Assembly (NCBI RefSeq): GCF_030811655.1
Contig: NZ_JAUSRE010000010.1
Location: 101,165 to 165,164, forward strand
Reading direction: 5' to 3'
DNA length: 64,000 bases
Origin: Pseudarthrobacter enclensis
GTDB taxonomy: Bacteria > Actinomycetota > Actinomycetes > Actinomycetales > Micrococcaceae
This document shows, piece by piece, positions 18,051 through 26,378 of the stretch; position 1 is the first letter of the stretch; each line of letters begins with the position of its first letter. Under the pieces are notes generated by a model. The model saw only the letters and a program-made list of their open reading frames with translations. It searched no databases and was not told the origin of the DNA. The translations under genes and the position numbers were made by a program.

Positions 18051-18844
18051 GGACCGCCACACTTCCCTTGTTTCCCCGCACCACCGACCGGAACGCCACA
18101 AGGAACCGCTCCACCATCACCGACACCCTCTGGCGCACCGGAGTCATGGTGGTGCTGCTGGCAATCTGGGCAGCTCTGTCCATGGTGACGGACCTCGTCG
18201 CATCGCCTGCTGCTTCCCTCACCGCCCTGGTGGAGCTCTTCGCCAACGGGTCCATCTACCGCCACCTGAATGCCACGCTCCAAGCGGTGCTCATCGGATT
18301 CCTCATCGCGGCGGCCGCCGGCTTCCCGCTGGGCTATGCGATCGGACGCAGCAAATTCCTGGGCGCGGTCTTCGATCCGATCGTCGCGGGTGCGTTCGCT
18401 ATCCCGCGCGTGATCTTCTTTCCTGTCCTGTTGCAGATCTTCGGCGTGGGCGTGGGCGCGCAGTCGGCAATGGCTGCCCTGGCGGCGGTCTTTCCCATCA
18501 TGGTCTCAACCACCGCCGGCGTACGGGCCATAAACCCCCTGCTGCCAAAGCTGGCACGGTCGCTGAGCCTGTCGCCCCTGCAGACGGTGACTAAGATCTA
18601 CGTGCCGGCCATGGCGCCGTCATTGATGGTGGGCATCCGGATTGGCTTCAGCATCGCCTTCATCAACGTCATCATTGCCGAGTTCTTCGCCGCACGCGCC
18701 GGCCTTGGCCTGTTGACCCTGCGCGCCTACGGCCAGCTGGACCTGCCGGCAATGTACGGCATCGTGGTGCTGCTGGCACTGATTGCCCTGGTTGGCAACC
18801 TGGCCCTGTGGGCCGTCGAGCGCAGGCTTAGCCGCAAGGCCTGA
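18047..18844 (+). CDS. ABC transporter permease, second copy
   Basis: This 265-residue permease is homologous to the preceding one ([32 protein letters not shown] coupling loop). It starts with TTG inside a TTGA overlap with the first permease stop. The transporter set is complete: binding protein, ATPase and two permeases. Confidence 0.91.
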   Translation: MRTATLPLFPRTTDRNATRNRSTITDTLWRTGVMVVLLAIWAALSMVTDLVASPAASLTALVELFANGSIYRHLNATLQAVLIGFLIAAAAGFPLGYAIGRSKFLGAVFDPIVAGAFAIPRVIFFPVLLQIFGVGVGAQSAMAALAAVFPIMVSTTAGVRAINPLLPKLARSLSLSPLQTVTKIYVPAMAPSLMVGIRIGFSIAFINVIIAEFFAARAGLGLLTLRAYGQLDLPAMYGIVVLLALIALVGNLALWAVERRLSRKA

Positions 18845-18893
18845 CCCCTGCCGTTTTCCGCGAACTACCACCATTTTCTTAGTGAGGACACAC

Positions 18894-19556
18894 ATGACTA
18901 CGCCTACCAGTACCGCGGTGGAGGAATACCAGCGCCTGCGGACAGAATTCAGGAACAAAGGACTCGGCGGCCGCACAGGGTTCGGGGAGCGTCCGGCACT
19001 GCTGGTGATCGACCTGATCCGGGGCTTCACCGACACCCGTTCCCCCTTGGCCGGAGATCTTGACAGCCAGCTCGAGGCCACCCGACAGCTGCTGGGCTCT
19101 GCCCGGGAAGCCAACGTTCCTGTCATCTTCTCGACTGTCGCCTACGACGCCGACCTGCAGGAGGCCGGCAAGTGGATCCGGAAAATCCCGTCCAACAGCT
19201 GGCTGGTGGAGGGCAGCGAATGGGTTGAGCTGGACGAACGGCTGGGCCGCCGGGACGATGAAATGCTGCTCGTCAAGAAGTACGCATCCTGCTTCTTCGG
19301 GACCGACCTGGCCGCACGTCTGGTGGCCAGGGGAGTGGATACCCTGATCCTTGTCGGCTGCACCACCAGCGGCTGTGTCCGTGCCACCGCCGTCGATGCC
19401 TGCTCCTATGGATTCCACACCGTCGTGGTAGAGGAGGGCGTGGGCGACCGGGCAGAGCTGCCCCACCTCGCCAGCCTCTTCGACATCGACAACAAGTACG
19501 GCGACGTCGTGGGCTTGGAGGAGGCGGAGGCCTACCTTGACGGTGTCGGCCGCTAG
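18894..19556 (+). CDS. Isochorismatase-like cysteine hydrolase (N-carbamoylsarcosine amidase-type)
   Basis: This 220-residue hydrolase has the Asp-Lys-Cys triad of the isochorismatase superfamily: D40 in [10 protein letters not shown], a lysine in [11 protein letters not shown] (128/129) and the nucleophile C161 in [14 protein letters not shown]. The N-terminal [31 protein letters not shown] block is typical of N-carbamoylsarcosine amidase and maleamate-amidase-like members, which cleave C-N amide bonds. The start ATG follows GAGGACACAC. It is probably the fifth gene of the importer operon. It could release an acid from an amide substrate. Confidence 0.87.
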   Translation: MTTPTSTAVEEYQRLRTEFRNKGLGGRTGFGERPALLVIDLIRGFTDTRSPLAGDLDSQLEATRQLLGSAREANVPVIFSTVAYDADLQEAGKWIRKIPSNSWLVEGSEWVELDERLGRRDDEMLLVKKYASCFFGTDLAARLVARGVDTLILVGCTTSGCVRATAVDACSYGFHTVVVEEGVGDRAELPHLASLFDIDNKYGDVVGLEEAEAYLDGVGR

Positions 19557-19577
19557 GGGCCGCCGGCCGGGCGCCAT

Positions 19578-20753
19578 GTGATGCCCGGGGAGCCGCGCGC
19601 CCGGGGCAAGTGGTCTCCCTCGGCAGGCACCGACAGGGCGCTGAATGCGGTCGCGAACGTTTTATTCTCCTTCGCGCTCGGTACGTTGTCGGTTGTGGTC
19701 CCGTTGGTCGCCGTCCGCGCAGGCTACAGTCCCAGCCAGGTCGGCCTGCTGGTGGCGGTAGCCGCCGTCGCGCAGATAGCGACCCGCCTATGCATGGGGG
19801 CGCTCATGCGCACCTTCCCAGACAAGTGGTTCCTCATCGCGGCCGCACTGCTGATCACGGAATCATGTGCCCTGTTGGCTTCCTCGGACGCTCTCTGGGT
19901 CCTCTCCCTAGCCCAGCTGGTCCAAGGCACGTCGCGAGCCTTGTTCTGGACCAGCAGCCAAACCCACGCCGTCAGAACTTCGTCCTCCGCGGTGGCGGCA
20001 CTGCGGGACGTGAACCTGGCGGCTGCAATCGGTGCCCTGACCGGGCCTGCCGCGGCCGGATACCTCTGGGAGACCTCTGTCCAGCTGCCGATGCTGGCTG
20101 GGGCCGCCGCTGGGGCCCTGGCCGTATGTCCGCTGTTGCTCATCATCAAATTCCCCCCATTTGAGGGGACGAAATCCGCGCCCGACGGCGGGAAGCATCT
20201 GTGGCGGCGGCCGGGGGTTGACGCGGCCTGCTGGATGAACGGGGCGGCGGGGGCGTGGAAGAGCCTGCTGGACTCCTACGTGCCGGTGGTGCTGTCCCTC
20301 GCGGGCCAGTCTGCCATTACCACCGGCGTCCTGATGTCCACAGCCAACACCATGGTGCTGTGCGGCAGCGCGGCCAGCGGCTGGGTCCGGCGGAAGGGAA
20401 TCAGGGCCTCCCTCATGACCGGGGTGCTCGCGGCTGGTCTGGGCCTGGCAGCTGCGGGACCGGTCGCGGGCTGGACAGCCATCGCGGCTGCCGCTCTGGC
20501 GCTCTCGGGCGTAGGTGCCGGCATACTGCAGACGGTAGGCCCGGCCATCGCTGCAGAGGCCGTCCATCCGGAAGAGCGCGGTGACGCCCTGGCCGTCACG
20601 GGCACCTTCCGGGCCTCGGCGCTCTTCCTCGCGCCCATCGGCATGGCCGGCCTGGTCACCATCGTTCCCGTGGCAGGGGCTCTGCTCGCGGCCGGCCTCC
20701 TGATCTCCGCCCCGGCCGCGGCAACCTGGCTGCCTGGGCGGCGGGGCCTGTGA
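19578..20753 (+). CDS. MFS transporter of the second Rieske module
   Basis: This 391-residue, 12-helix transporter is paralogous to the one at 4252-5520, sharing the early RxxMGALM, QLVQGTSRALFWTSSQTH and [13 protein letters not shown] segments. It starts at GTG 19578 or the adjacent ATG 19581. Unlike its paralogue it ends directly after the last helix (GRRGL). It lies between the amidohydrolase and the aldo/keto reductase in one direction, so the cluster has both an ABC and an MFS transporter. Confidence 0.88.
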   Translation: MMPGEPRARGKWSPSAGTDRALNAVANVLFSFALGTLSVVVPLVAVRAGYSPSQVGLLVAVAAVAQIATRLCMGALMRTFPDKWFLIAAALLITESCALLASSDALWVLSLAQLVQGTSRALFWTSSQTHAVRTSSSAVAALRDVNLAAAIGALTGPAAAGYLWETSVQLPMLAGAAAGALAVCPLLLIIKFPPFEGTKSAPDGGKHLWRRPGVDAACWMNGAAGAWKSLLDSYVPVVLSLAGQSAITTGVLMSTANTMVLCGSAASGWVRRKGIRASLMTGVLAAGLGLAAAGPVAGWTAIAAAALALSGVGAGILQTVGPAIAAEAVHPEERGDALAVTGTFRASALFLAPIGMAGLVTIVPVAGALLAAGLLISAPAAATWLPGRRGL

Positions 20754-20817
20754 CAGCACCCGGGGCCCGTCGTCGTGCCTGTTTCCTACCCGAATCCACA
20801 CTCAAGGAGGACATCCC

Positions 20818-21684
20818 ATGACCTATGACAACCCTATAACCACCGACGCAGCCGCACTCCCCAGGCTGGACCTTCAGCACGGACACACAATTCCCCGGAT
20901 CGGGCTGGGAACCTGGCCCCTGGTGGGGGACGAATGCGAAGCCGCCGTCCGCTATGCCGTCCAGGCCGGCTACCGGCTTCTCGACACGGCCTTCCAATAC
21001 CGGAATGAGGCAGCGGTGGGCAGAGGCGTGCGGACTTCGGGTATTCCCCGGGAGGAGTTGTTTATCGCCAGCAAGTTCAACAAGGAGTCCCACAGCATCG
21101 ACGGCGTGCAGCGGGCCTACGACGACAGCCTGCGGCGGCTTGGCGTGGACTACCTGGACATGTTCATGTGCCACTGGCCCAATCCGGGCTGGGGACAGTA
21201 TGTCGAAGCGTGGAAGGGCCTGGTCAAGCTGCTCGAAGAGGGCCGCGTCAAGGCCATCGGAGTCTCCAACTTCAAGCCCGGGCATCTGGCAAGGATCATC
21301 GAGGCAACTGGTGTGGTTCCGGATGTCAACCAGATCCAACTCAGCGTGGACCTGGCACGCCTTGAGCCACGCGCCGTGCACCGGGAGTTGGAAATTGTCA
21401 CCGAAGCGTGGAGCCCCATCGGGCGCAATTCCGGGCTGCGCGAGAACCCGACCGTGGTCGGGATTGCGGAACGGCTGGGGAAAAGCCCGGCCCAGGTCCT
21501 TCTGCGCTGGCACGTGCAGCAGGACCTGGTGCCTGTTCCGCAGGCTGCCGCTCCGGAGTGGCTCAAGGAAAACATTTCGGTGTTCGATTTCGAGCTCAGA
21601 GCCGCCGACATGGAGGCGCTGGCCGCCTTGGACCGGGGAGAAGCGGCGGCCCGCGATTCGGATTCACCGGAAAACGGTCACTAA
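20818..21684 (+). CDS. Aldo/keto reductase, possible dihydrodiol dehydrogenase
   Basis: This 288-residue NADP-dependent oxidoreductase has the aldo/keto reductase catalytic tetrad: Asp and Tyr in RLLDTAFQYRNE, Lys in FIASKFN and His in FMCHWPNP. The phosphate-binding segment is present near PAQVLLRW. AAGGAGG is seen just before the start. Some aldo/keto reductases oxidise aromatic dihydrodiols. Directly upstream of a ring dioxygenase, that role (rearomatisation to the catechol) is reasonable but not shown. Confidence 0.88.
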   Translation: MTYDNPITTDAAALPRLDLQHGHTIPRIGLGTWPLVGDECEAAVRYAVQAGYRLLDTAFQYRNEAAVGRGVRTSGIPREELFIASKFNKESHSIDGVQRAYDDSLRRLGVDYLDMFMCHWPNPGWGQYVEAWKGLVKLLEEGRVKAIGVSNFKPGHLARIIEATGVVPDVNQIQLSVDLARLEPRAVHRELEIVTEAWSPIGRNSGLRENPTVVGIAERLGKSPAQVLLRWHVQQDLVPVPQAAAPEWLKENISVFDFELRAADMEALAALDRGEAAARDSDSPENGH

Positions 21685-21718
21685 TCGGACCCCTCCCACC
21701 CGCGCCCCGGCAAAGGGG

Positions 21719-21747
21719 TTGACGCAGCTCACAATTTCCGACATTCT
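21719..21747 (+). promoter_or_regulatory. Predicted promoter of the Rieske alpha-beta operon
   Basis: TTGACG (21719-21724) and CATTCT (21742-21747) are separated by 17 bases. The shared palindrome at 21765-21781 lies just downstream, where a bound regulator would cover the transcription start. Confidence 0.45.
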
Positions 21748-21764
21748 CTTATCTAAAGAAATAG

Positions 21765-21781
21765 TCTCTGCTGTGCAGAGA
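21765..21781. promoter_or_regulatory. Operator matching that of the ABC importer operon
   Basis: TCTCTGC-TGT-GCAGAGA is a perfect palindrome with 7-base arms and the same CTCTGC/GCAGAG arms and 3-base spacer as 15345-15359. It lies 23-39 bases before the alpha-subunit start and marks both operons as one regulon. Confidence 0.75.
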
Positions 21782-21803
21782 AAAACTTCCAAGGAGAACA
21801 GCT

Positions 21804-23258
21804 ATGACAGACCAGAGTGTGGTCCTGCAGGATGTGCGGCAAGGGATGATCCCGGCCCATATCTACAACGACAAGGAAATCTTCGACCTCGAGAAAGAGC
21901 GGCTCTTTAGCCGCAGCTGGCTGTTCGTCGCGCATGAGTCTGAGGTGCCGGAAACCGGCGACTATGTTGTCCGGCGGGTGCTCGAAGATTCCTTCATCAT
22001 TTCCCGGGACGAAATGGGCGAAATCCGCGCCCTGTTCAACATGTGCCTGCACCGGGGCATGCAGGTGTGCCGGGCGGAGATGGGCAACGCGTCGCACTTC
22101 CGCTGCCCCTACCACGGCTGGTCTTACCGCAATGACGGACGCATCGTGGGGCTGCCGTTCCACCAGGAGGCCTTCGGCGGCGAAGAGGGCTTCCGGAAGA
22201 AGGGCCAGACCCTGCTGCCGGCGCCTTCGCTGGGAATTTACAACGGCCTGATCTTTATCAGCATGGATCCGGATGCGCAACCGCTAGAGGACTTCCTCGG
22301 CGACTTCAAGTTCTACCTGGACTACTACACGAAGCAGAGCACGGATGGAATTGAACTGCGCGGCCCCCAGCGATGGCGGATCAAGGCCAACTGGAAAATC
22401 GGCGCCGAAAACTTCGCAGGCGACATGTACCACACGCCCCAGACCCACACCTCTGTGGTGGAGATCGGCCTGTTCCGCGAGCCCAAGGCGGAAAAGCGCA
22501 AGGACGGCACCACCTACTGGGCGGGCAACGGCGGCGGCACCACCTACAAGCTCCCCGAAGGCAGCCTGGAGGACAGGCTGCGCTACGTGGGTTACCCGGA
22601 CGACATGATTGAACGGATGAAGGAGCAGTGGAGCCAGCAGCAGCTGGATGTCATCGGCAAGGACGGTTTCATGATTTCCGCCGCCTCCCTTTTCCCCAAC
22701 ATGAGCTTCGTGCACAACTGGCCCCGCGTGGAGGAAGACTCAGACGAAGTCCTTCCCTTTATCTCCATCCGCCAGTGGCAGCCCATCAGCGAAAACGAAA
22801 CCGAAGTGCTGTCCTGGTTCGCCGTGGATAAAAACGCCTCCGAAGAGTACAAGGCGCTTTCCTACAAGGCATACCTGATGTGCTTCGGCAGCGGCGGCAT
22901 GTTCGAGCAGGACGACGTCGAAAACTGGGTGTCCCTGACCAATACCGCGGCCGGATCCATGGCACGGCGGCTGCTGCTCAACGGCCGCATGGGCCTGCTG
23001 GAAAACGGCGGGAACGTCGTCGAACCGCTGACCCCTGAACAGTACTCCGGCCCCGGATCCACCCGGGTGGGGTACAGCGAATACAACCAGCGCGAGCTGC
23101 TGCTGCGCTGGGCGGACCACCTCGAACGCCCGGCCCGGGCCGCGGCCCAGCTGCACGTCGGGGTTGATCCGGTGTCAGCCGCACCCGCGGCCTGTGCAAC
23201 TGAAACCGCCCCGCACACCGCAGCAGCTGTGCCCGCGATGATGTCCCAGGAGGCCTAG
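21804..23258 (+). CDS. Rieske ring-hydroxylating dioxygenase alpha subunit (phthalate 3,4-dioxygenase-like context)
   Basis: This is a 484-residue catalytic subunit. The Rieske cluster ligands are C81-x-H83 and C101-x2-H104 (CLHRG ... CPYHGWSY). The mononuclear iron-site residues are D207, H210 and H215 in ENFAGDMYHTPQTH, and the late EQDDVENW motif supplies the carboxylate. The order alpha, beta, small unknown, three-cysteine ferredoxin, reductase, class II aldolase-like enzyme closely follows actinobacterial phthalate 3,4-dioxygenase (pht/pad) clusters. Phthalate or a related aromatic acid is therefore the leading substrate guess. AAGGAG precedes the ATG. Confidence 0.93.
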   Translation: MTDQSVVLQDVRQGMIPAHIYNDKEIFDLEKERLFSRSWLFVAHESEVPETGDYVVRRVLEDSFIISRDEMGEIRALFNMCLHRGMQVCRAEMGNASHFRCPYHGWSYRNDGRIVGLPFHQEAFGGEEGFRKKGQTLLPAPSLGIYNGLIFISMDPDAQPLEDFLGDFKFYLDYYTKQSTDGIELRGPQRWRIKANWKIGAENFAGDMYHTPQTHTSVVEIGLFREPKAEKRKDGTTYWAGNGGGTTYKLPEGSLEDRLRYVGYPDDMIERMKEQWSQQQLDVIGKDGFMISAASLFPNMSFVHNWPRVEEDSDEVLPFISIRQWQPISENETEVLSWFAVDKNASEEYKALSYKAYLMCFGSGGMFEQDDVENWVSLTNTAAGSMARRLLLNGRMGLLENGGNVVEPLTPEQYSGPGSTRVGYSEYNQRELLLRWADHLERPARAAAQLHVGVDPVSAAPAACATETAPHTAAAVPAMMSQEA

Positions 23259-23260
23259 GA

Positions 23261-23857
23261 ATGACTGCCACTAAAGTCAACGGCATGACCCTTTCGGAAC
23301 AATCGGTACTCGGAGCGCACGCCCCGCGCACGCAGCGGACCGGGCACAGCCTTCCCTTCAACGACGAACTGCACCTGGAGGCGCACCGCTGGCTGGTGGA
23401 CGAGGCCTATTTGCTCGACGCGCAGGATTACGACGAGTGGCTGGCACGGATCGCCGACGACGTGCACTACCTCATGCCCGTACGCGTCACCACCGCCCTC
23501 GGTGCCGGCTACTCGACCTCACCCGGCATGGCGCACCTCGACGAGAACAAGTACTCGCTCAGCCGCCGGGTGGCACGTTTCGCCACCGAGCACGCCTGGA
23601 CCGAGGATCCGCCGTCAAGATTGCGGCACTACGTCACGAACGTCCGCACCTTCCGCACGGACAAGGCGGACGAAATCGTCGCCGAATCGGCGGTGCTGCT
23701 CTTCCGGAGCCGGGGCGATGTCGGCGAGGCCGCCACGGTGTCCGCAGGCCGGGAGGACCTCCTGCGCCGCACCGGAACCGGCTGGGAACTGGCCCGCCGC
23801 ACCATCATGCTGGACGAGTCCGTCATCCGGATGCAGAACCTGGCGATCTTCCTTTGA
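23261..23857 (+). CDS. Rieske dioxygenase beta subunit
   Basis: This 198-residue small subunit of the dioxygenase starts two bases after the alpha stop, with GGAGG in the alpha end. The family features are visible: EAHRWLVDEAYLLDAQDYDEWLARIADDVHYLMPVRV, a long central loop, RLRHYVTNVRTF and the C-terminal RRTIMLDESVIRMQNLAIFL. It forms the structural cap of the alpha3beta3 hexamer. It is homologous to the partial subunit at 1-449. Confidence 0.93.
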   Translation: MTATKVNGMTLSEQSVLGAHAPRTQRTGHSLPFNDELHLEAHRWLVDEAYLLDAQDYDEWLARIADDVHYLMPVRVTTALGAGYSTSPGMAHLDENKYSLSRRVARFATEHAWTEDPPSRLRHYVTNVRTFRTDKADEIVAESAVLLFRSRGDVGEAATVSAGREDLLRRTGTGWELARRTIMLDESVIRMQNLAIFL

Positions 23858-24159
23858 AACTCGGGTGGGAAGGTGAAGAAGAGGACCGTCTCGCAGCCAT
23901 CCGGGCAGCAGAGGAACGCACCCGGCTCGAAGCCAGTGCCGTGGGGACTCCCATCGTGATCGCCAACGAATTCTCCGAGGTCCAGGTGACCCGCGTCGAG
24001 ACCCGGAACGGGTCCCGGCTAATGATCACTTCGCCCCGTTCCGGCCAGTGGGTCACGCTGTGTCCGCTGGAACTCGAAGCCCTAACCTGGCAGGCCCCGG
24101 CCACCTTTTCGGCAATGATCGGAAACCCGTTCGGGCCCCTGATCACCGAAGACCAGTAA
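23854..24159 (+). CDS. Conserved-looking 101-residue protein between beta subunit and ferredoxin
   Basis: The gene starts with TTG overlapping the beta-subunit stop (TTGA). The product is charged at the N-terminus (LKLGWEGEEEDRLAAIRAAEERTRLE) and then forms a small beta-rich domain (IVIANEFSEVQVTRVETRNGSRLMITS, SGQWVTLCPLELEALTW). There are no membrane segments and no cofactor motif. It looks like an accessory protein of the dioxygenase; I do not know a function. The coupling and lack of gaps argue that it is a real gene. Confidence 0.75.
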   Translation: MKLGWEGEEEDRLAAIRAAEERTRLEASAVGTPIVIANEFSEVQVTRVETRNGSRLMITSPRSGQWVTLCPLELEALTWQAPATFSAMIGNPFGPLITEDQ

Positions 24160-24202
24160 CCAGGACCCACAAACAGCATCAAACCAAGCGAAGGAGCCGA
24201 CC

Positions 24203-24400
24203 ATGCCTGTCGTGAAAGCCGACCTGCAGGCCTGTCAGGGCTATGCCAACTGCGTTGTTGGAGCCACTGACTATTTCGATCTCGACGACGACGGAATCGT
24301 CGTTGTCCTGCGCACAGAGGTACCCGAAACCGACCGGCTGCGGGTTACTGAAGCTGCGCGCAGCTGCCCCGTTACCGCCCTCGTGGTGGAGGACGCATGA
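24203..24400 (+). CDS. Small [3Fe-4S]-type ferredoxin
   Basis: This 65-residue ferredoxin has three cluster cysteines (C11, C17, C55-P). It is the electron donor to the alpha-beta dioxygenase. GAAGGAG precedes the ATG, and the stop overlaps the reductase start (ATGA). It is homologous to the ferredoxin at 3267-3464. Confidence 0.92.
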   Translation: MPVVKADLQACQGYANCVVGATDYFDLDDDGIVVVLRTEVPETDRLRVTEAARSCPVTALVVEDA

Positions 24401-25629
24401 GTGACGCCACCGTCATCGTCGGGTCATCCATCGGGGGCGTCCGGACCGCCCAGTCACTGCGGCTGGAGGGTTACACCGGGGACATCGTCCTCGTGGGGGA
24501 GGAAACGGAACTTCCCTACGACAAGCCGCCTCTGTCCAAGGCGGTGCTGGCCGGCACGGCGGAGGAATCCTCCATCCGGCTGCTGACCGGGGGCGACGCC
24601 GATGCGGCCAGGATCCGGCTCCTGCTCGGGCACCGGGCCATCGGCGTCGACATCGCCGGAAGGACGCTCGAACTGGAAGGCCACGAGCCGGTAGGCTTCG
24701 ACAACCTCGTCATCGCCACCGGAGCCTCGGCCCGGCCTTCGCCCTGGGGACAGCGGCCCGGAATCCATGTGCTCCGCACGCTCGAGGACGCCCGCAGGCT
24801 CCGCGCGGACCTGCTATCTGGAGGCCACCTTGCGGTTATCGGCGCGGGCTTCATCGGCGCCGAGGCCGCGGCCACCGCACGGTCCCTGGGCCTGGATGTT
24901 ACGGTGATCGACCCGCTGCCCGTCCCCATGAGCCGGATCTTCAATCCCGAGATCGGCCAGTGGTTCGGGGATCTGCACCGCAGCAACGGGGTCCGGACCA
25001 TCTTCGGCACCGGTGTGGAGTCGCTTGAAGGTGAGCAGGGGTCCTTCGTCCTCCGCTTGACCAACGGGGAACGCCTTAATGCCTCCGTGGTGCTGGTTGG
25101 CATCGGTGCTGTCCCCAATGACGCGTGGCTCGCTTCCTCAGGGCTGCTGGTGGACAACGGGGTGGTCCTGGACGAATTCTGCCGGGCCGTGGATGCGCCC
25201 GCCGTTTACGCCGTGGGCGACGTGGCCCGCTGGCGCCACCTCACCCACGGCGAAGACACCAGGATCGAACACTGGACAAACGCCGTCGAGCAGGCATCCT
25301 GCGTTGCGCACAACATCACCCACCCCGGCGCGCCGCGGGCCTATACGCCCACGGAATATGTCTGGAGCGACCAGCATGACTGGAAGATCCAGGTGGTGGG
25401 GCGTGTGGGCGGCGGCGCCAGCCACACCGTTATCGGGCACCCAGAGGCCCACGGCAGGTTCGCCGCCCTCTATACCGCAGACGGAACCAGCCTTCGCGGC
25501 GCGGCCATCGTCAACTGGCCCAAGGCACTCGTGGCCTGCCGCCGGGGCATGGCAACGGGCATCACGGTGCAGGAGCTGCGGGACAAGCTTGAATCCCAGC
25601 TCGACCCGCAACCAGTGGTTGCTTCATGA
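24397..25629 (+). CDS. FAD-dependent ferredoxin reductase
   Basis: This 410-residue reductase has an N-terminal FAD motif (IVGSSIGGVRTAQSLR), NAD motif VIGAGFIGAEAAATAR, second FAD motif VYAVGDVARW and a C-terminal reductase domain starting near YVWSDQHDWKIQVVG. It transfers electrons from NAD(P)H to the ferredoxin. It overlaps the genes on both sides by four bases. It is the paralogue of 2011-3270. Confidence 0.93.
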   Translation: MSDATVIVGSSIGGVRTAQSLRLEGYTGDIVLVGEETELPYDKPPLSKAVLAGTAEESSIRLLTGGDADAARIRLLLGHRAIGVDIAGRTLELEGHEPVGFDNLVIATGASARPSPWGQRPGIHVLRTLEDARRLRADLLSGGHLAVIGAGFIGAEAAATARSLGLDVTVIDPLPVPMSRIFNPEIGQWFGDLHRSNGVRTIFGTGVESLEGEQGSFVLRLTNGERLNASVVLVGIGAVPNDAWLASSGLLVDNGVVLDEFCRAVDAPAVYAVGDVARWRHLTHGEDTRIEHWTNAVEQASCVAHNITHPGAPRAYTPTEYVWSDQHDWKIQVVGRVGGGASHTVIGHPEAHGRFAALYTADGTSLRGAAIVNWPKALVACRRGMATGITVQELRDKLESQLDPQPVVAS

Positions 25630-26378
25630 GCACGGACCGTCCGGCTTTCGCCGATGCCGGGCAGGCGCAGCGCGAATCCATTGCGCTGGCCTGCCGGGTC
25701 CTGGCCAACCGCGGCCTTGCGGACGGCATTCTCGGCCACATCAGCCTGAGGATCTCGGAAACAGAGCTCCTGGTCAGGTGCCGCGGTCCGCAGGAACGCG
25801 GCCTGGCCTACACCGCGGCCAGCGACATCCACCTGGTGGACCTTGATGGCAACCCGGCAGGAGCGGGGGAGCTCGACGGCGGATACAGCGTTCCCAACGA
25901 ACTTCCGCTGCACACCGAGGTACTCCGGCGGCGCCCGGACATCCGGGCGGTGGTCCACGCCCACCCGTCGAGGACCGTCGCTGCAGATCTGGCAGGACTT
26001 GCGGTGCGGCCCATCGTCGGAGCCTACGACATCCCCGGAACCCGGCTGGCAGCCGGCGGCGTCCCCGTATATCCGCGCGGGGTGCTGGTCAGGAACAGGC
26101 AGTTGGCCGCCGAAATGTTAGAGGCCATGGGGGATAGGCCCGTAGTCGTTCTGCGCGGACACGGCATCACCAGTGCTGCTGCAACAGTGGAACAGGCGGT
26201 GCTGCAGGCTATAAGTATTGACGGTCTTGCCGCACTGGCGCTGCAGGTGTCTGCCGCGGGCGGCGAACTGATGGACCTGCCGGAAGCCGACATGGCCGAA
26301 TTGCCCGACCTGGGCGGCTCCTTCAACACCGGCACAGCCTGGCGGCACGAACTCGCAAGGCTAGGTTCCGGCGTGTGA
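25626..26378 (+). CDS. Class II aldolase/decarboxylase-like enzyme (3,4-dihydroxyphthalate decarboxylase candidate)
   Basis: This 250-residue zinc enzyme of the class II aldolase/adducin fold has metal-ligand motifs HAHPS and RGHG, preceded by the phosphate-loop-like GILGHISLRI. In actinobacterial phthalate clusters the gene after the ferredoxin reductase encodes 3,4-dihydroxyphthalate decarboxylase of this same family. By position this enzyme would decarboxylate the dihydroxylated acid to protocatechuate or a similar catechol. The family also includes aldolases and epimerases, so the role rests on context. Confidence 0.86.
   Translation: MSTDRPAFADAGQAQRESIALACRVLANRGLADGILGHISLRISETELLVRCRGPQERGLAYTAASDIHLVDLDGNPAGAGELDGGYSVPNELPLHTEVLRRRPDIRAVVHAHPSRTVAADLAGLAVRPIVGAYDIPGTRLAAGGVPVYPRGVLVRNRQLAAEMLEAMGDRPVVVLRGHGITSAAATVEQAVLQAISIDGLAALALQVSAAGGELMDLPEADMAELPDLGGSFNTGTAWRHELARLGSGV

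Noticed and set aside
15434..18844. Assigning the ABC importer to nitrate, sulfonate or thiamine precursor uptake
   Set aside because: The family is broad. Operon context and the shared operator with a dioxygenase point to an aromatic or related acid, so no named inorganic or sulfonate substrate is claimed.
19908..20801. Open frame of 297 codons opposite the second MFS gene
   Set aside because: It is Arg/Gly/Gln-rich with no domains; a shadow frame.
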